From: Nothophaeocryptopus gaeumannii
Taxonomy: Eukaryota > Ascomycota > Dothideomycetes > Mycosphaerellales > Mycosphaerellaceae
NCBI GenBank assembly: GCA_031771865.1
Contig: JASISA010000042.1
Coordinates: 2,163,501-2,227,500, forward strand
DNA: 64,000 nt
Direction of reading: 5' to 3'
The position numbers and the translations under genes were made by a program. Of this stretch, positions 34,003 to 43,039 are shown piece after piece. Position 1 is the first letter of the stretch. The number at the start of each line of letters is the position of its first letter. The notes below the pieces were generated by a model. The model did not search any database. It was given only the letters and a program-made list of their open reading frames with translations, and was not told the origin of the DNA.

Positions 34003-34803
34003 ATGTCTCCAACACCGCTTGCCATCATTGCCGGAGTTGGTCCGGGCCTCAGCGCGTCAGTCGCCCGCCGTTTTGCAACAAAATACACGGTTGTACTTCT
34101 CGCCAGGAAGCAAGAAAGTTACCAAGCTGTTCAAGATGGCATTAATCAGAATGGCGGAAAAGCGTTTGGTGTAAGCACCGACATCTCGAAGCCAGAGAGC
34201 GTGCAGCAAGCGTTCAGCAAGATCAAGCAAGAGTTTCCAGAGGCGACATGTGCGGCAGCACTGTTCAATGCGACTGGACCATTCATGATGAAGCCGTTCC
34301 TAGACGCGAACGTCGAGGATTTCGATGCTGGATACAATGTCAGCATGTGGGTCGAGCAAATGTTATGTTTCTGCTATTACAGCTGACAAGTCCCTAGGCG
34401 AGGCGCATTCATCTTCTCACAACAAGTCCTGCCGCTTCTGATCCAGCACGCAGATGCCAGCGCAGGAAAGGATGAATTCCCTCCGACATTGATCTTCACT
34501 GGTGCCACAGCGTCCCTCAAGTCTGGCGCCCGCTTTATGACTTTCTCGGCGCCCAAATTCGGCCTTCGCGCCATCTCTCAGTCGCTCGCCAGGGAATTCG
34601 GGCCAAAAGGTGTTCATGTGGTACATTCGATCATAGATGGCCCGATTGACGCTCCACAATACCAGCAGTATTTAAAAGATAAGGAGGAGAACGCCAAGAT
34701 CGATCCAGATGGTATCGCGGAGACGTATTGGAGCCTGCATCAGCAGAGCCGGAGATGCTTTGCGCATGAGGTGGACATGCGGGCCATGTTGGAGAAGTGG
34801 TAA
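34003..34803 (+). CDS. Atypical short-chain dehydrogenase/reductase (SDR)
   Basis: Two exons, 34003-34346 and 34398-34803, with a 51-bp intron (gtgggtcg..ccctag); the join gives NVSMRGAFIF. The 249-residue product has an N-terminal Rossmann fold: the nucleotide loop reads GVGPGLSASVARRF, as in SDR subfamilies with G-x-G-P-G. An acidic DI box is near residue 60. In the catalytic region GATASLKSG is followed by FMTFSAPKFGLRAISQSLAR: the Lys is present but the usual Tyr of YxxxK is replaced by Ser (SAPK). Several bacterial and fungal homologues with 'GATAS' share that loss, so it is probably a subfamily trait and not decay. The substrate is unknown. Confidence 0.85.
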
Positions 34804-34971
34804 ATGTTGAACATCTTGTGTCCATAGTCTATGTCGAGGTGAGGATATCTCGCAGCTTCTCCCCGAGCCCTGAACAGAGTTTCGGTGATGGTGATGATGC
34901 TTGGCACATTGATTAAGCTTTGATTGGACCATTTCGTGGGTATATCATCTCTGTATCATTGCACGATTTCC

Positions 34972-35568
34972 ATGCCACATTACAATATGTCTCTCACTTC
35001 CAAGAACAGGCCTCTTCTGTCCAACGAGGCTTCGGCACAGGCCACGACCGGAGAGGACGTGGCCCAGTACTGCGAATCCATCATCACAGATCTTGCTCAC
35101 GCCGCCAACAGCCGCCACGCCCATCCCAGGCAGGCAGATGATCCCCTATTCCGTCGGACCGTCCACGCAGATTTTGAAGGATTCCTCCGCCCTGCGTGGG
35201 GAACAGGCTCTCTCGGGTGGACGTCATACTGGCCGACCTTTTTTCAGAAAACTGCGCCCTACCCTGAACACGAGCTCGTAGTGTGTGACATGAAGACAGC
35301 AGTCTATCTCGAGACCGACTTTGCCGAGGCTTTCGTGAGATTCGATACCAGAGGCATCCTTCCGGGCATTATCAAGCCCAGTGTGGCAGTGTTCAGATTT
35401 AGGAGAAATGGCAAAGGGGAGAGTCTCTGGAGGTGTTCCATGGTGAGGAGCTTGGAAGGGATTGAAGGTACGTACAGAGTGAGCGAAAGGATCATCGAAG
35501 GGACCTATACGGCCTGCAAATCTACCATGAACAGTCGGAAACGACTGCCCAAGACCAACGAGGCTTAG
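34972..35568 (+). CDS. Unrecognised protein, possibly of SnoaL/NTF2-like size
   Basis: Open frame of 198 codons from ATG 34972 (ATG 34987 is an alternative). The central part (EFxFR-like strands: LVVCDMKTAVYLETDFAEAF, VAVFRFRRNGKGESLWRC) alternates strands and hydrophobic residues as in small alpha+beta barrel proteins, but I cannot name the family. A donor-like gtacgtac at 35468 right after IEG suggests the real gene may splice to about 35584 and end in a different C-terminus. No signal peptide. It lies 170 bp downstream of the SDR gene on the same strand. Confidence 0.5.
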   Translation: MPHYNMSLTSKNRPLLSNEASAQATTGEDVAQYCESIITDLAHAANSRHAHPRQADDPLFRRTVHADFEGFLRPAWGTGSLGWTSYWPTFFQKTAPYPEHELVVCDMKTAVYLETDFAEAFVRFDTRGILPGIIKPSVAVFRFRRNGKGESLWRCSMVRSLEGIEGTYRVSERIIEGTYTACKSTMNSRKRLPKTNEA

Positions 35569-36169
35569 GACTGGATAGGCGTTATAGATCGACGGCTGCA
35601 GGCTCTATCCAATGAACAGGCCAATGAAGAAAAGAGGGTAGCTAGATGAAATTGGTATGAAGGTGAGTGTATCTTCCTCCCGTGAAGTGCTGCCTTTCGC
35701 TAACCGCGCAGTGACCTATGATGTGAACGAAACACGGAAACGCAGCCGGGAAACATTTGATCGTCTTCGTAGCCTGTGCAACAAGGGACTAGGTCGGTTA
35801 CGCGACGATCCCTCGTTGATCCAGTTAAAGACACCGAGTCTGGCGGGACTTACAACAAGTTGGTAGAAAGTGCCCTTCGAAAGTCTTACTCGGATTTGCA
35901 AAAGACGGCTCAAGCATACGGCCGGGAATTGGATGACCAGGTCGAGGCCATCAAAGCCAAGAACGCCCAAGAGCGTGAGAAGGCGAATGGCGGAAGGGAA
36001 GCGTTGGAGGCGGCAAGAAGTAAGACAAACTGTACCAGCAACAAATTGGTATGAAGTACAGAAATGAGTTCTCGAGGCACGGTACGACCTGCTGCTACGT
36101 CAAAACTTTCTCACCTAGTTACGCCATCCAATCGCCCATATCTCAGCCATCTCCACCGAAGCAATCGCA
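35569..36169. other. Uncertain region with an intron-like segment and a coiled-coil frame
   Basis: On the plus strand a good intron signature (gtgagtgt at 35661, gctaac branch, gcgcag at about 35711) is followed by open frames. One of them (35776-36054) gives an Ala/Glu/Lys-rich helix (SYSDLQKTAQAYGRELDDQV). I could not join these to the preceding gene without stops. It may be a separate small gene or the 3' part of a mis-modelled one. Confidence 0.3.
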
Positions 36170-36908
36170 TCAGCCCAAGAAGAAATACTGATCCGCATCA
36201 CTAGCATACGAGCAAGCACACTTCTCCCTGCTTGCATCACTGCTCACTCCATCACCTCTCAAGATCTGCCCATCATCCAAAATTTGCGCACTCAGCAATC
36301 CCTTCACACACGTATAAACGCAACAATGAGCCGGATACGTGTTAATCGACCCACCAGCGGCCGTAAAGAGTAGCGTGCTCTGCCAACGGGGCCAGCTCCA
36401 TACTTGAGCTACAGAAGTCGTCAGTGGAGGGAAGCAACGAGCGGGAGGCAAGACTCACTCCCATCACTCCTAATCCAATGTCCCAACGGCACCGTCAATC
36501 CGCCAGAGATATAACTGATTCCCGGCCCCAAGCTACATCCCCATCAAGTCAGCACACCTCCCCTGCCCCTCCATTGTCTTCGTACAATACTCACAAAACA
36601 CAAACAACTCCCACAACGCCACAAATCTGCGGGAAATAGCTCGCATCGAAAGATTGCTGCACCGTCAACGTCTGCTGAGCCTCCGCCATCAGACGAGGAT
36701 CGATGGCAGCGACCGCACGTTGAGCGTCTGCGTAACCTACAGCGTTGCCGCCAGCGCAGGGTGTGCAGGGTGGTTCAGCGCGTACAGACAGATGAAACAG
36801 CCCAGTATTGGTACTGGTGAGTGCACGAGGCGATATGCCAGGGCGAGCGGTGACAATAATGGCCGTAAGAGTGATGATGGTGAGGAGGTTATATGCGAGT
36901 AGATGCAT
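36170..36908 (-). CDS. Small secreted protein with paired cysteines, unknown family
   Basis: Three exons, 36908-36595, 36532-36459 and 36408-36170, with introns of 62 bp (gtgagt..gatgtag) and 50 bp (gtgagt..tctgtag). The exons total 627 nt, giving 208 residues in frame. MHLLAYNLLTIITLTAIIVT is a probable signal peptide. The mature part has cysteines in short motifs (CTPC, CGVVGVVC, CCVYTC, CAC), suggesting disulfides, and ends in DADQYFFLG. I do not recognise the family. Size, secretion signal and cysteines fit the loose definition of an effector candidate, which is inference only. The regular splice sites and preserved frame over three exons argue that the gene is real. Confidence 0.65.
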
Positions 36909-37278
36909 AATATTCGCTCGGTGGTTGGATGCCTGCTAATTGAAAGAAAAAGCCCACAAATGTACGAGAAAGTGACCATGATAGACGAGCAAGAAAATAG
37001 TATTGATGATCTCGGTTCTCTGCTCCTGAGCGACTGGTGAGGCTCTGTGAAGACAGATGAGATGTACTTGGGAAAGTCAAAGCCCGGTCGGCCCAATTCA
37101 TCCGCTGGGCCCATGTCGGTATTCTAATCTACAAGCCTTGGTCCGGTGCTTCCTTGCGTCGGAGCCCGAGATGTTGAGCTTCGAAGAATACGACTCGGGC
37201 GTTGACAATGTCTAGACGAAAGGTATCAAGCTAACACAACCAGTCTATAGAGATGGTCTCCAACAAGACGCGTAGAGA
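36909..37278. other. Intergenic, nothing recognised
   Basis: Upstream region of the small secreted protein and 3' flank of the NADPH oxidase, both on the minus strand. No supported feature. Confidence 0.4.
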
Positions 37279-39546
37279 TTAGCTAAAAATCTCCATGTGA
37301 AACTCATACCGAATCCTCAGCCCCATGCCATCAGCCTTACTTGTTAATTGCCGACATCGATCCGACAAGATCTTGCCAACAACAGGTGTGCCACAATAAA
37401 ACACTCCAATCTGCTTGTCTCTGACCCCACTGCCCACAACCTCCCAAAAATGCCTTTTTAGTAGCTGATCCCAGTCCGGTCGGCCTAGGTGACTTCTTTG
37501 CTTCAGTCCAGTCAGTGCCGAGTATGGAGCTGCGGGTGTTCTGTATTGATCTAGCAGGCACCAGAAGACATGCGCAGACACGCTTCTTCGCTGAGCTGTG
37601 ATGTGTGTGTTGATCTTCAAGTCCAGAACACCTTGGTCTAGGAGGGCTGCCGCTCGGTCAGAAGCACGGTTGAGGAGGTCAGAAAACCAGAGGAGGTTGT
37701 TTTGTTCTCTGACTGTCCAATGAAAATCGACTTTTCGCCGAGGTGGGAGAAGATGACGGCGGAACTCGGTGGTGGCGATGTCTTCGTAGGAGTTGGAATA
37801 AGGTCGGTTCGAACCGGTCTTGCATATGCTCTCAGGTGGACTTGTCTCGTCGTTGGAGTAGATGCTCGAGTTCGTAGTTTTTGCGTCTTCTGGCTCTTCT
37901 TCAAGCGTTTCCAGACCCGACAACTGTCGATGACGACGTGTGGATGAGTGAGAAATGCTCGTCGAGGGAGCGCGTGTCTTTGCAGGAGCCGGCTCCTCTG
38001 GCAAGGTAGGCGGTGATTTAGACGTGGCTCTCGACACTTCCCGAGCCCACGGGTCCTGGAGCGCGCTGAATTTGTCCTCTAGATCCGTCAAGATAGCAGA
38101 GGATGGTGTAATGCCCACTCCATTCCCAACAATGACCGAGTAGTCGTAATCATAGAATCTTTGTGCGGGAGCACCGAACGGGCCATCAATACCAAGCTGT
38201 ATCTCGCCAGATGGTTGAGACCAAAGTCTCTTTGTCCAGTCTCCAGCAATCTTCACGTGTATTTGCAGGTCGCTGCCCCTGCAGGACGAGATGGTGAATG
38301 GATGACACTGGAAGCGAGAGATCTCTGGCACTTGCACTAGCACGTATTGACCGGCCTTGTACTTCCAATCTTTTCCGCGAGGATGTCTACATGTCACAAC
38401 AACAGCGTCATCGTCAAGGGATCTGAGGATCGCTGATATTGGGATGAAGCCTTGCAGAGTGCGCCAAGTGCGCTCCAGAATGACAAGCAAAGCAGGCAAG
38501 GCGAGCCAGTATCCAAGCATTGGCTTCATCAGCAGGCCTAAAGTGCCGTGAGCGCAGAGCAGGCCAATGATCGGGAACATCAGCAAGTGGCTGAGTTGGA
38601 AAACTTCATACCAACGTCGGCGCACCCATGGAGTGCTGAGAAGAGAAATCGTCCAGAATAGCCCCAGGGCGACCAGGCCAGTCCACCCAGGTCGACTTCT
38701 GATCTGCGCGATGTAGGTGCGAGGCATCGTCTCGAATTTGGCACCAAAGAAGCGAATAACATCCGCGCGATGCTTTGGATTCGACTGATAGAGGATGTCG
38801 CCCCCCAGGTGAGCGATGCTGTGGAGAGTGGCAAGAATGAGCGTCTCGATCGCCATCAGCATGTGAAATCTTTGACTATGGTCGTAGTTGACAAAGCGGC
38901 TGAGGACATAGCTCTGCCTCAGGGAGGTATTGAGGTAGTGACTCATACTAAGCAGCATGAATGCCAAAGTTGGGTAGAGAGCACCTGCACAAAATTTGGC
39001 GAGTATGATACCCCAGCCCAGAGCCGCACGAGCAGCAGGTGCACGGATGAAATGGATCATCTGCCAAAGGCCCACGCCGAGCTGTATAGCGACGACCAGA
39101 AACATGAAGGATACATTTGGTCCGCGTACGGATAACCAGGCTCTGATTCTTCGCAGCAACGGCCGCTGCTTCTCCAGTCGAGCATCCTCTCGGTCCTGCA
39201 CTTCGGTGTCTGTCTGCGTCTGGCTTGGTATGTTCCACTCCTTGACGACTTCAACGAACTTCCTCCTACTCAGCTTCCCTCCGCAATGAGGCATGAGCCG
39301 GCAGAGGAAGCGATGAAGGCCATCACTCGTATCTTGCAGCTGACCGACATGCCCCAGTTGTTTCTCCAGATCCCGTCGTGCTGGATGCAAGATGTGATGC
39401 TCGTGCAGTGTTGTCGGTGCGAGCTCTGCGTGCACCTCGCCAAGCTTCGATTCCAGTGCTTTGAATGTAACAAATCCGGTCCGATCAATGTCAAGCTCGT
39501 CGAAGAATGTATGAATCTCCTTCTCAGTCAACGCCGTGCAGGCCAT
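37279..39546 (-). CDS. EF-hand NADPH oxidase (NoxC/Nox3-like)
   Basis: 755 residues, no intron; start ATG 39546 (upstream frame lacks ATG). Residues about 16-30 form an EF-hand (DELDIDRTGFVTF). A six-helix ferric-reductase-type membrane domain follows, with heme-ligand histidine pairs: FHMLMAIETLILATLHSIAH in one helix and HLLMFPIIGLLCAH in the other. The FAD motif reads HPFTISS and the NADPH pyrophosphate loop GNGVGITPSSAIL. A Ser/Pro/Glu-rich insertion of about 110 residues sits in the NADPH domain. The C-terminus YEFHMEIFS ends in a Phe-containing motif like other Nox proteins. Fungal Nox isoforms A and B lack EF-hands; NoxC has one and is associated with calcium control. It transfers electrons across the membrane to oxygen, giving superoxide. 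Confidence 0.9.
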   Translation of the reverse strand: MACTALTEKEIHTFFDELDIDRTGFVTFKALESKLGEVHAELAPTTLHEHHILHPARRDLEKQLGHVGQLQDTSDGLHRFLCRLMPHCGGKLSRRKFVEVVKEWNIPSQTQTDTEVQDREDARLEKQRPLLRRIRAWLSVRGPNVSFMFLVVAIQLGVGLWQMIHFIRAPAARAALGWGIILAKFCAGALYPTLAFMLLSMSHYLNTSLRQSYVLSRFVNYDHSQRFHMLMAIETLILATLHSIAHLGGDILYQSNPKHRADVIRFFGAKFETMPRTYIAQIRSRPGWTGLVALGLFWTISLLSTPWVRRRWYEVFQLSHLLMFPIIGLLCAHGTLGLLMKPMLGYWLALPALLVILERTWRTLQGFIPISAILRSLDDDAVVVTCRHPRGKDWKYKAGQYVLVQVPEISRFQCHPFTISSCRGSDLQIHVKIAGDWTKRLWSQPSGEIQLGIDGPFGAPAQRFYDYDYSVIVGNGVGITPSSAILTDLEDKFSALQDPWAREVSRATSKSPPTLPEEPAPAKTRAPSTSISHSSTRRHRQLSGLETLEEEPEDAKTTNSSIYSNDETSPPESICKTGSNRPYSNSYEDIATTEFRRHLLPPRRKVDFHWTVREQNNLLWFSDLLNRASDRAAALLDQGVLDLKINTHITAQRRSVSAHVFWCLLDQYRTPAAPYSALTGLKQRSHLGRPDWDQLLKRHFWEVVGSGVRDKQIGVFYCGTPVVGKILSDRCRQLTSKADGMGLRIRYEFHMEIFS

Positions 39547-40392
39547 ACTCCTTGGCGTTGCTCTGCGAACGTCGGGAAAGGCGCGTGATTTGGAAGGCAC
39601 GGCTCAAGGTTCAATGGAGTGGTCTAGCAGGAGGTCGCTTGATTTCTGCCACCCGAGCAGATGGACGTTAGAATTCCGCGTGATGTTGCTACGTCCTGAA
39701 GGTCGGCAATGCCATCTCTTCTCCAATTCGACGCATTGGCAGCGGACTGCTGTTGCCACATCCATCATCGCGGACTTCGTGGCAATCCTGATTACAGTCG
39801 GTCTTCGTCCTGAGATCGTCAGCTCTTCGTGAAGACGAATCCTTCGGTCCTACTTCATATCAAACGTTCACTGAACGTGTTGGCAGTGGGACGTGGGGCT
39901 CTCGGCGCGTTTCCATTTCCAGAACAGCGACTTTACCGTCTGGTGTCGCGCAACGCCAGCCCACCTACATATCTGCCATTCGTCTCGCACCGACGGCCGC
40001 TAGAGGGTGTTGAGTTTCGGCGAGTTTTGGCAGCACGCAGCGTGTTTCGCAGCATGTGGGAGGAGGACGAGGCGGTGATGTCACGATCCTCGGATACCGA
40101 GTCTGCATACTCAAAGCTTTGGTTACTGCATGCAATCAGTAGCAGAACATGTCTTCGAGACCCACAGGTAACATCTGGGAGTCGTCAAGGAGCTTTTTGC
40201 GAGGTGGTGGACTTCTTGAGTGTGTGAGGTGCAGAGGCTGAGATGAATCTGTTCGAACGGGAAGTGACAAGTCAAGGCAAGCTGCCCTCGCATGCGGGCT
40301 TGGCGCCAGTCTGTGATCACCTCAACTTATTACAGGCAGACAGCTTGAGAGGCAGTTCAGGATGTTCTACGGCACTGGATGTCCTCAGTACT
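39547..40392. other. Intergenic, upstream region of the NADPH oxidase
   Basis: Short frames only (up to 132 codons, GTG-initiated on the plus strand) with no domain. Probably promoter and 5' UTR of the Nox gene, which is transcribed leftward. Confidence 0.35.
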
Positions 40393-40587
40393 TTAGTCCG
40401 CCACCCTTTGTCCTTGCGAGGTGAGCAGATCTGAAATAGCCTGTGGTATCAGCTTCCACAACTCCAACCGTTGCCGGTTAGGTGTAGTGGGGGGCTTCGG
40501 TTGCTCTGGCGCCTGGATAAGTGACCTCACCGCGTTGATAACCCTCTGGGGAGTGCGGTGGGCGTATAATCTGTTCGACGGCGCCAT
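40393..40587 (-). CDS. Possible 64-aa small protein
   Basis: ATG 40587 to TAG/TAA near 40393 encodes a basic, Pro-rich peptide (MAPSNRLYAHRTPQRVINAV...). Regular amphipathic pattern, no signal peptide, unknown family. It lies 3' of the taxilin gene on the same strand and could equally be its 3' UTR. Confidence 0.25.
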   Translation of the reverse strand: MAPSNRLYAHRTPQRVINAVRSLIQAPEQPKPPTTPNRQRLELWKLIPQAISDLLTSQGQRVAD

Positions 40588-40804
40588 ATCTGTAGAAGAA
40601 AGAAGAGAACGAAACTCAAAAGTCAAGTGCAGAACGAGAATGTTTGTACACATGGTCTAACGGCCAAGCTTACCGTTTGTCGTTGCTGCGGCTTCTTCAA
40701 GTTGGAGACGTGACTGGGTATCGAACGTGTGCTGTACATCGTTGTTATCAACAAATGAAGGCCAGAAACTTGTCAAAAGCGAAGGCGTGCGAAGCTGTGT
40801 CCGA

Positions 40805-42404
40805 TCAGTGCCGCACAGCCTGTCCGTTGACCTGCGTCCCATTAACCTGCACGGTTTGCGCTTGCTGCGGCGCTCGAGATTTTCCATTCGGTAAGTGAAC
40901 CTCTTGCGGCGGAGGCGGAGGTGCGGGACCGTACGTCCGAGGCGGAGGAGGGTGAATGACTTCCATCTCGTCTTCTGTGTCGTCGTCAAACTCACCCTCC
41001 TCGTCTTCGTCATACTCTTCTTCGTCCTCGTACTCGCTCTCCGTTTCACCTTCAAGGCCTTCGTCAAATTCATCCGCGCCCGCATGCGCTTGGCCTTGCT
41101 GGGCCATGTTTGCATTGCCATAGCCGCCATTCTGCATCGCTCGGCACAGCTTCTTAAGCTTTTCGTTCTCCCTGCTAAGCTTATCGATTTGCTGTTGCGA
41201 CTGTGATCTTTCTTCGGCCATCTGAAAGATGTTCTTGTTCGTCGCTTCCTGCTTTCGAGTAAGATTGAGATTCTCCTTTTCAAGCCGTTTTGTCTTCTTC
41301 GACATCTCCTCCATCTCTTTCCTGAAAGTCAAGAAAAGATCATTGCTGTTGTTGAGGGTGTCTTCTACCTGCTTTGGGGTCAGTCAGTTACCAGGCAAAC
41401 AACAATGCGTTGCAATTGCAGGCAGTGTTCCAACCTACCTGTTTGAATTTCTCCACGTATACATTCAGCTGCCCTCTAAGCTCATTCTCTGTCTGGCTGA
41501 ATGTGCTGACTTGTCGCGTCAATTGATGGCTCTTGCTCAGCTCGCTTTCTTGCGCCTTTTTCAGCTGATCGTGTCTCGCAATCTGATATTGTATCTCCAG
41601 ATCCTTGACCCGAATGAGTGATTGGAAGTGCAGCTCCCGTAGCTCATACTGATGTAGAAATGAAGTAAACTTCTCTCGGAAGAGCTTGTCCTGTTCGAGT
41701 TCTTGACTTTGCCGTTCCGGTGCCCGCGTGTCTGTGACGACCTCTTCCACGTCCAGGACGAGGTTTTCCAGTTTCCGATGCAACTCGTCATTCCGATTAG
41801 CCGAGTTCTCTTTCAGATCACGATAGTCCTCCTTCAGCTTCTTGTTCTCCCGCGTAAGCTCTCGACTCAACTTTTCCAGCTTCTCCTTCAGCCCACGCTC
41901 CCTAGTCCTATCTTTGCTGATCTCTTCCTTCTCTTTCTGCAACTGGTCTCCACGCTTCTTGGCTTTGACATGATCGCGCTCAGTCCGCTTCATCTCTGCC
42001 AGCAGTTCGGTGTATTTCCGTTGAAGAATATCAAGCTTGCTGTTATGCGGCTCCATCGTGTTCAGTAACTGCGAGAGATCGCGGTTAGCCTTCTTGACCT
42101 CCGCCTCGATCTCAGCATTCTGATGCGCATCTTCAGCATTGCTGCTTTCCAACTGCGATATCTTGGCTAATAGCGCCTGCTGAGCATCTGAAGGGTTTGT
42201 GGAATTATTGCCGCCCTTTTTCCCCTTGCCCTTTCCCTGCTTCGCAGTGTTTGGAGGATTCGTGGGAGGCGGAGGAGGCGCGGGCGAAGCAGCATCGTTC
42301 GAAGGCGAGTCGCGCGAGTAGTCGGCGTTGGAGGGCGAATTGCGAGCGCTCGTGGGAGGAGGGAGAGGCTGCTGGGCGTGGTTTTGGTTCGCAACAGTCG
42401 CCAT
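40805..42404 (-). CDS. Taxilin-family coiled-coil protein
   Basis: Two exons, 42404-41439 and 41368-40805, with a 70-bp intron (gtaggt..aaagcag); the join reads EKFKQVEDTLNNSN. The 509-residue protein has a Pro/Ser-rich N-terminus with a Lys/Gly-rich patch. A long coiled coil follows (about residues 75-400) with taxilin hallmarks such as LENLVLDVEEV-like heptads, FLHQYELRELHFQSLIRVKD and SNDLFLTFRKEMEEMSKKTK. The tail is very acidic (EDEEEYDEDEEGEFDDD) and then Pro-rich. Mammalian taxilins bind syntaxins and the nascent polypeptide complex; the fungal role is poorly defined. It is divergently arranged with the Cym1 gene. Confidence 0.9.
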
Positions 42405-43039
42405 CGAGGCTGCTCGTCCGGGGAGGAGTGATGCGAGGTATGAATCGGGTGGTGGCCAATATGTCGAGTCCGGCGGGAGGTGGTGGTTCTAAGTATCTTC
42501 ACACCTCGTCGCCGCCGGTCTGGGTAGGGAATAGTCCGACGGCAGGTTTTGCAAGATCTCGGCGCTGACCATCAGCGCGTCCCTTGACACCGCGATCCAC
42601 TCTTCAGTAAAATGACTTCGTCCAGCAGTATGAATAGCTTGTCGTGTGATGTCGGATATGGTCCTGGTCTTTGCCGACGGTGCAGTGGTCTTGGGTCGGG
42701 GGTGGAAAGGGCGCGGGCGATTGGGAATGTGGAGGAAATGGATGTCGCCGCCAAGACGTCGGATCCAGGGTGAAGTCGAACTGAAGATGCCGGCAACCAC
42801 TGTCCGTCACTCATACCCTTCACTTCTATGTTCGAGTCGCAAAGTGATGTCGTCGTGCTTGGACATGCAGAGGCGCAAGGCGAAGAACCAATGGGACTGG
42901 TCTTCTTGCCATCGTCGAAAAGGGAATAGCGTGTAGATGACATGCACGAGTCGGGTGCGAGGTAAACTACTATATGACATGTGTTTGGAAATTACCTACC
43001 ATCACTCTCACCTTCACTACACACTCACTTCATCTGGTT
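42405..43039. promoter_or_regulatory. Bidirectional intergenic region between taxilin and cym1
   Basis: 635 bp between two divergent ATGs. Short overlapping frames without support. A TATA-like ctatatgac lies at about 42970-42978, on the cym1 side. Confidence 0.4.

Noticed and set aside
39829..40227. 132-codon plus-strand frame upstream of the NADPH oxidase
   Set aside because: It starts at GTG, lacks motifs and lies in the probable promoter/5' UTR.
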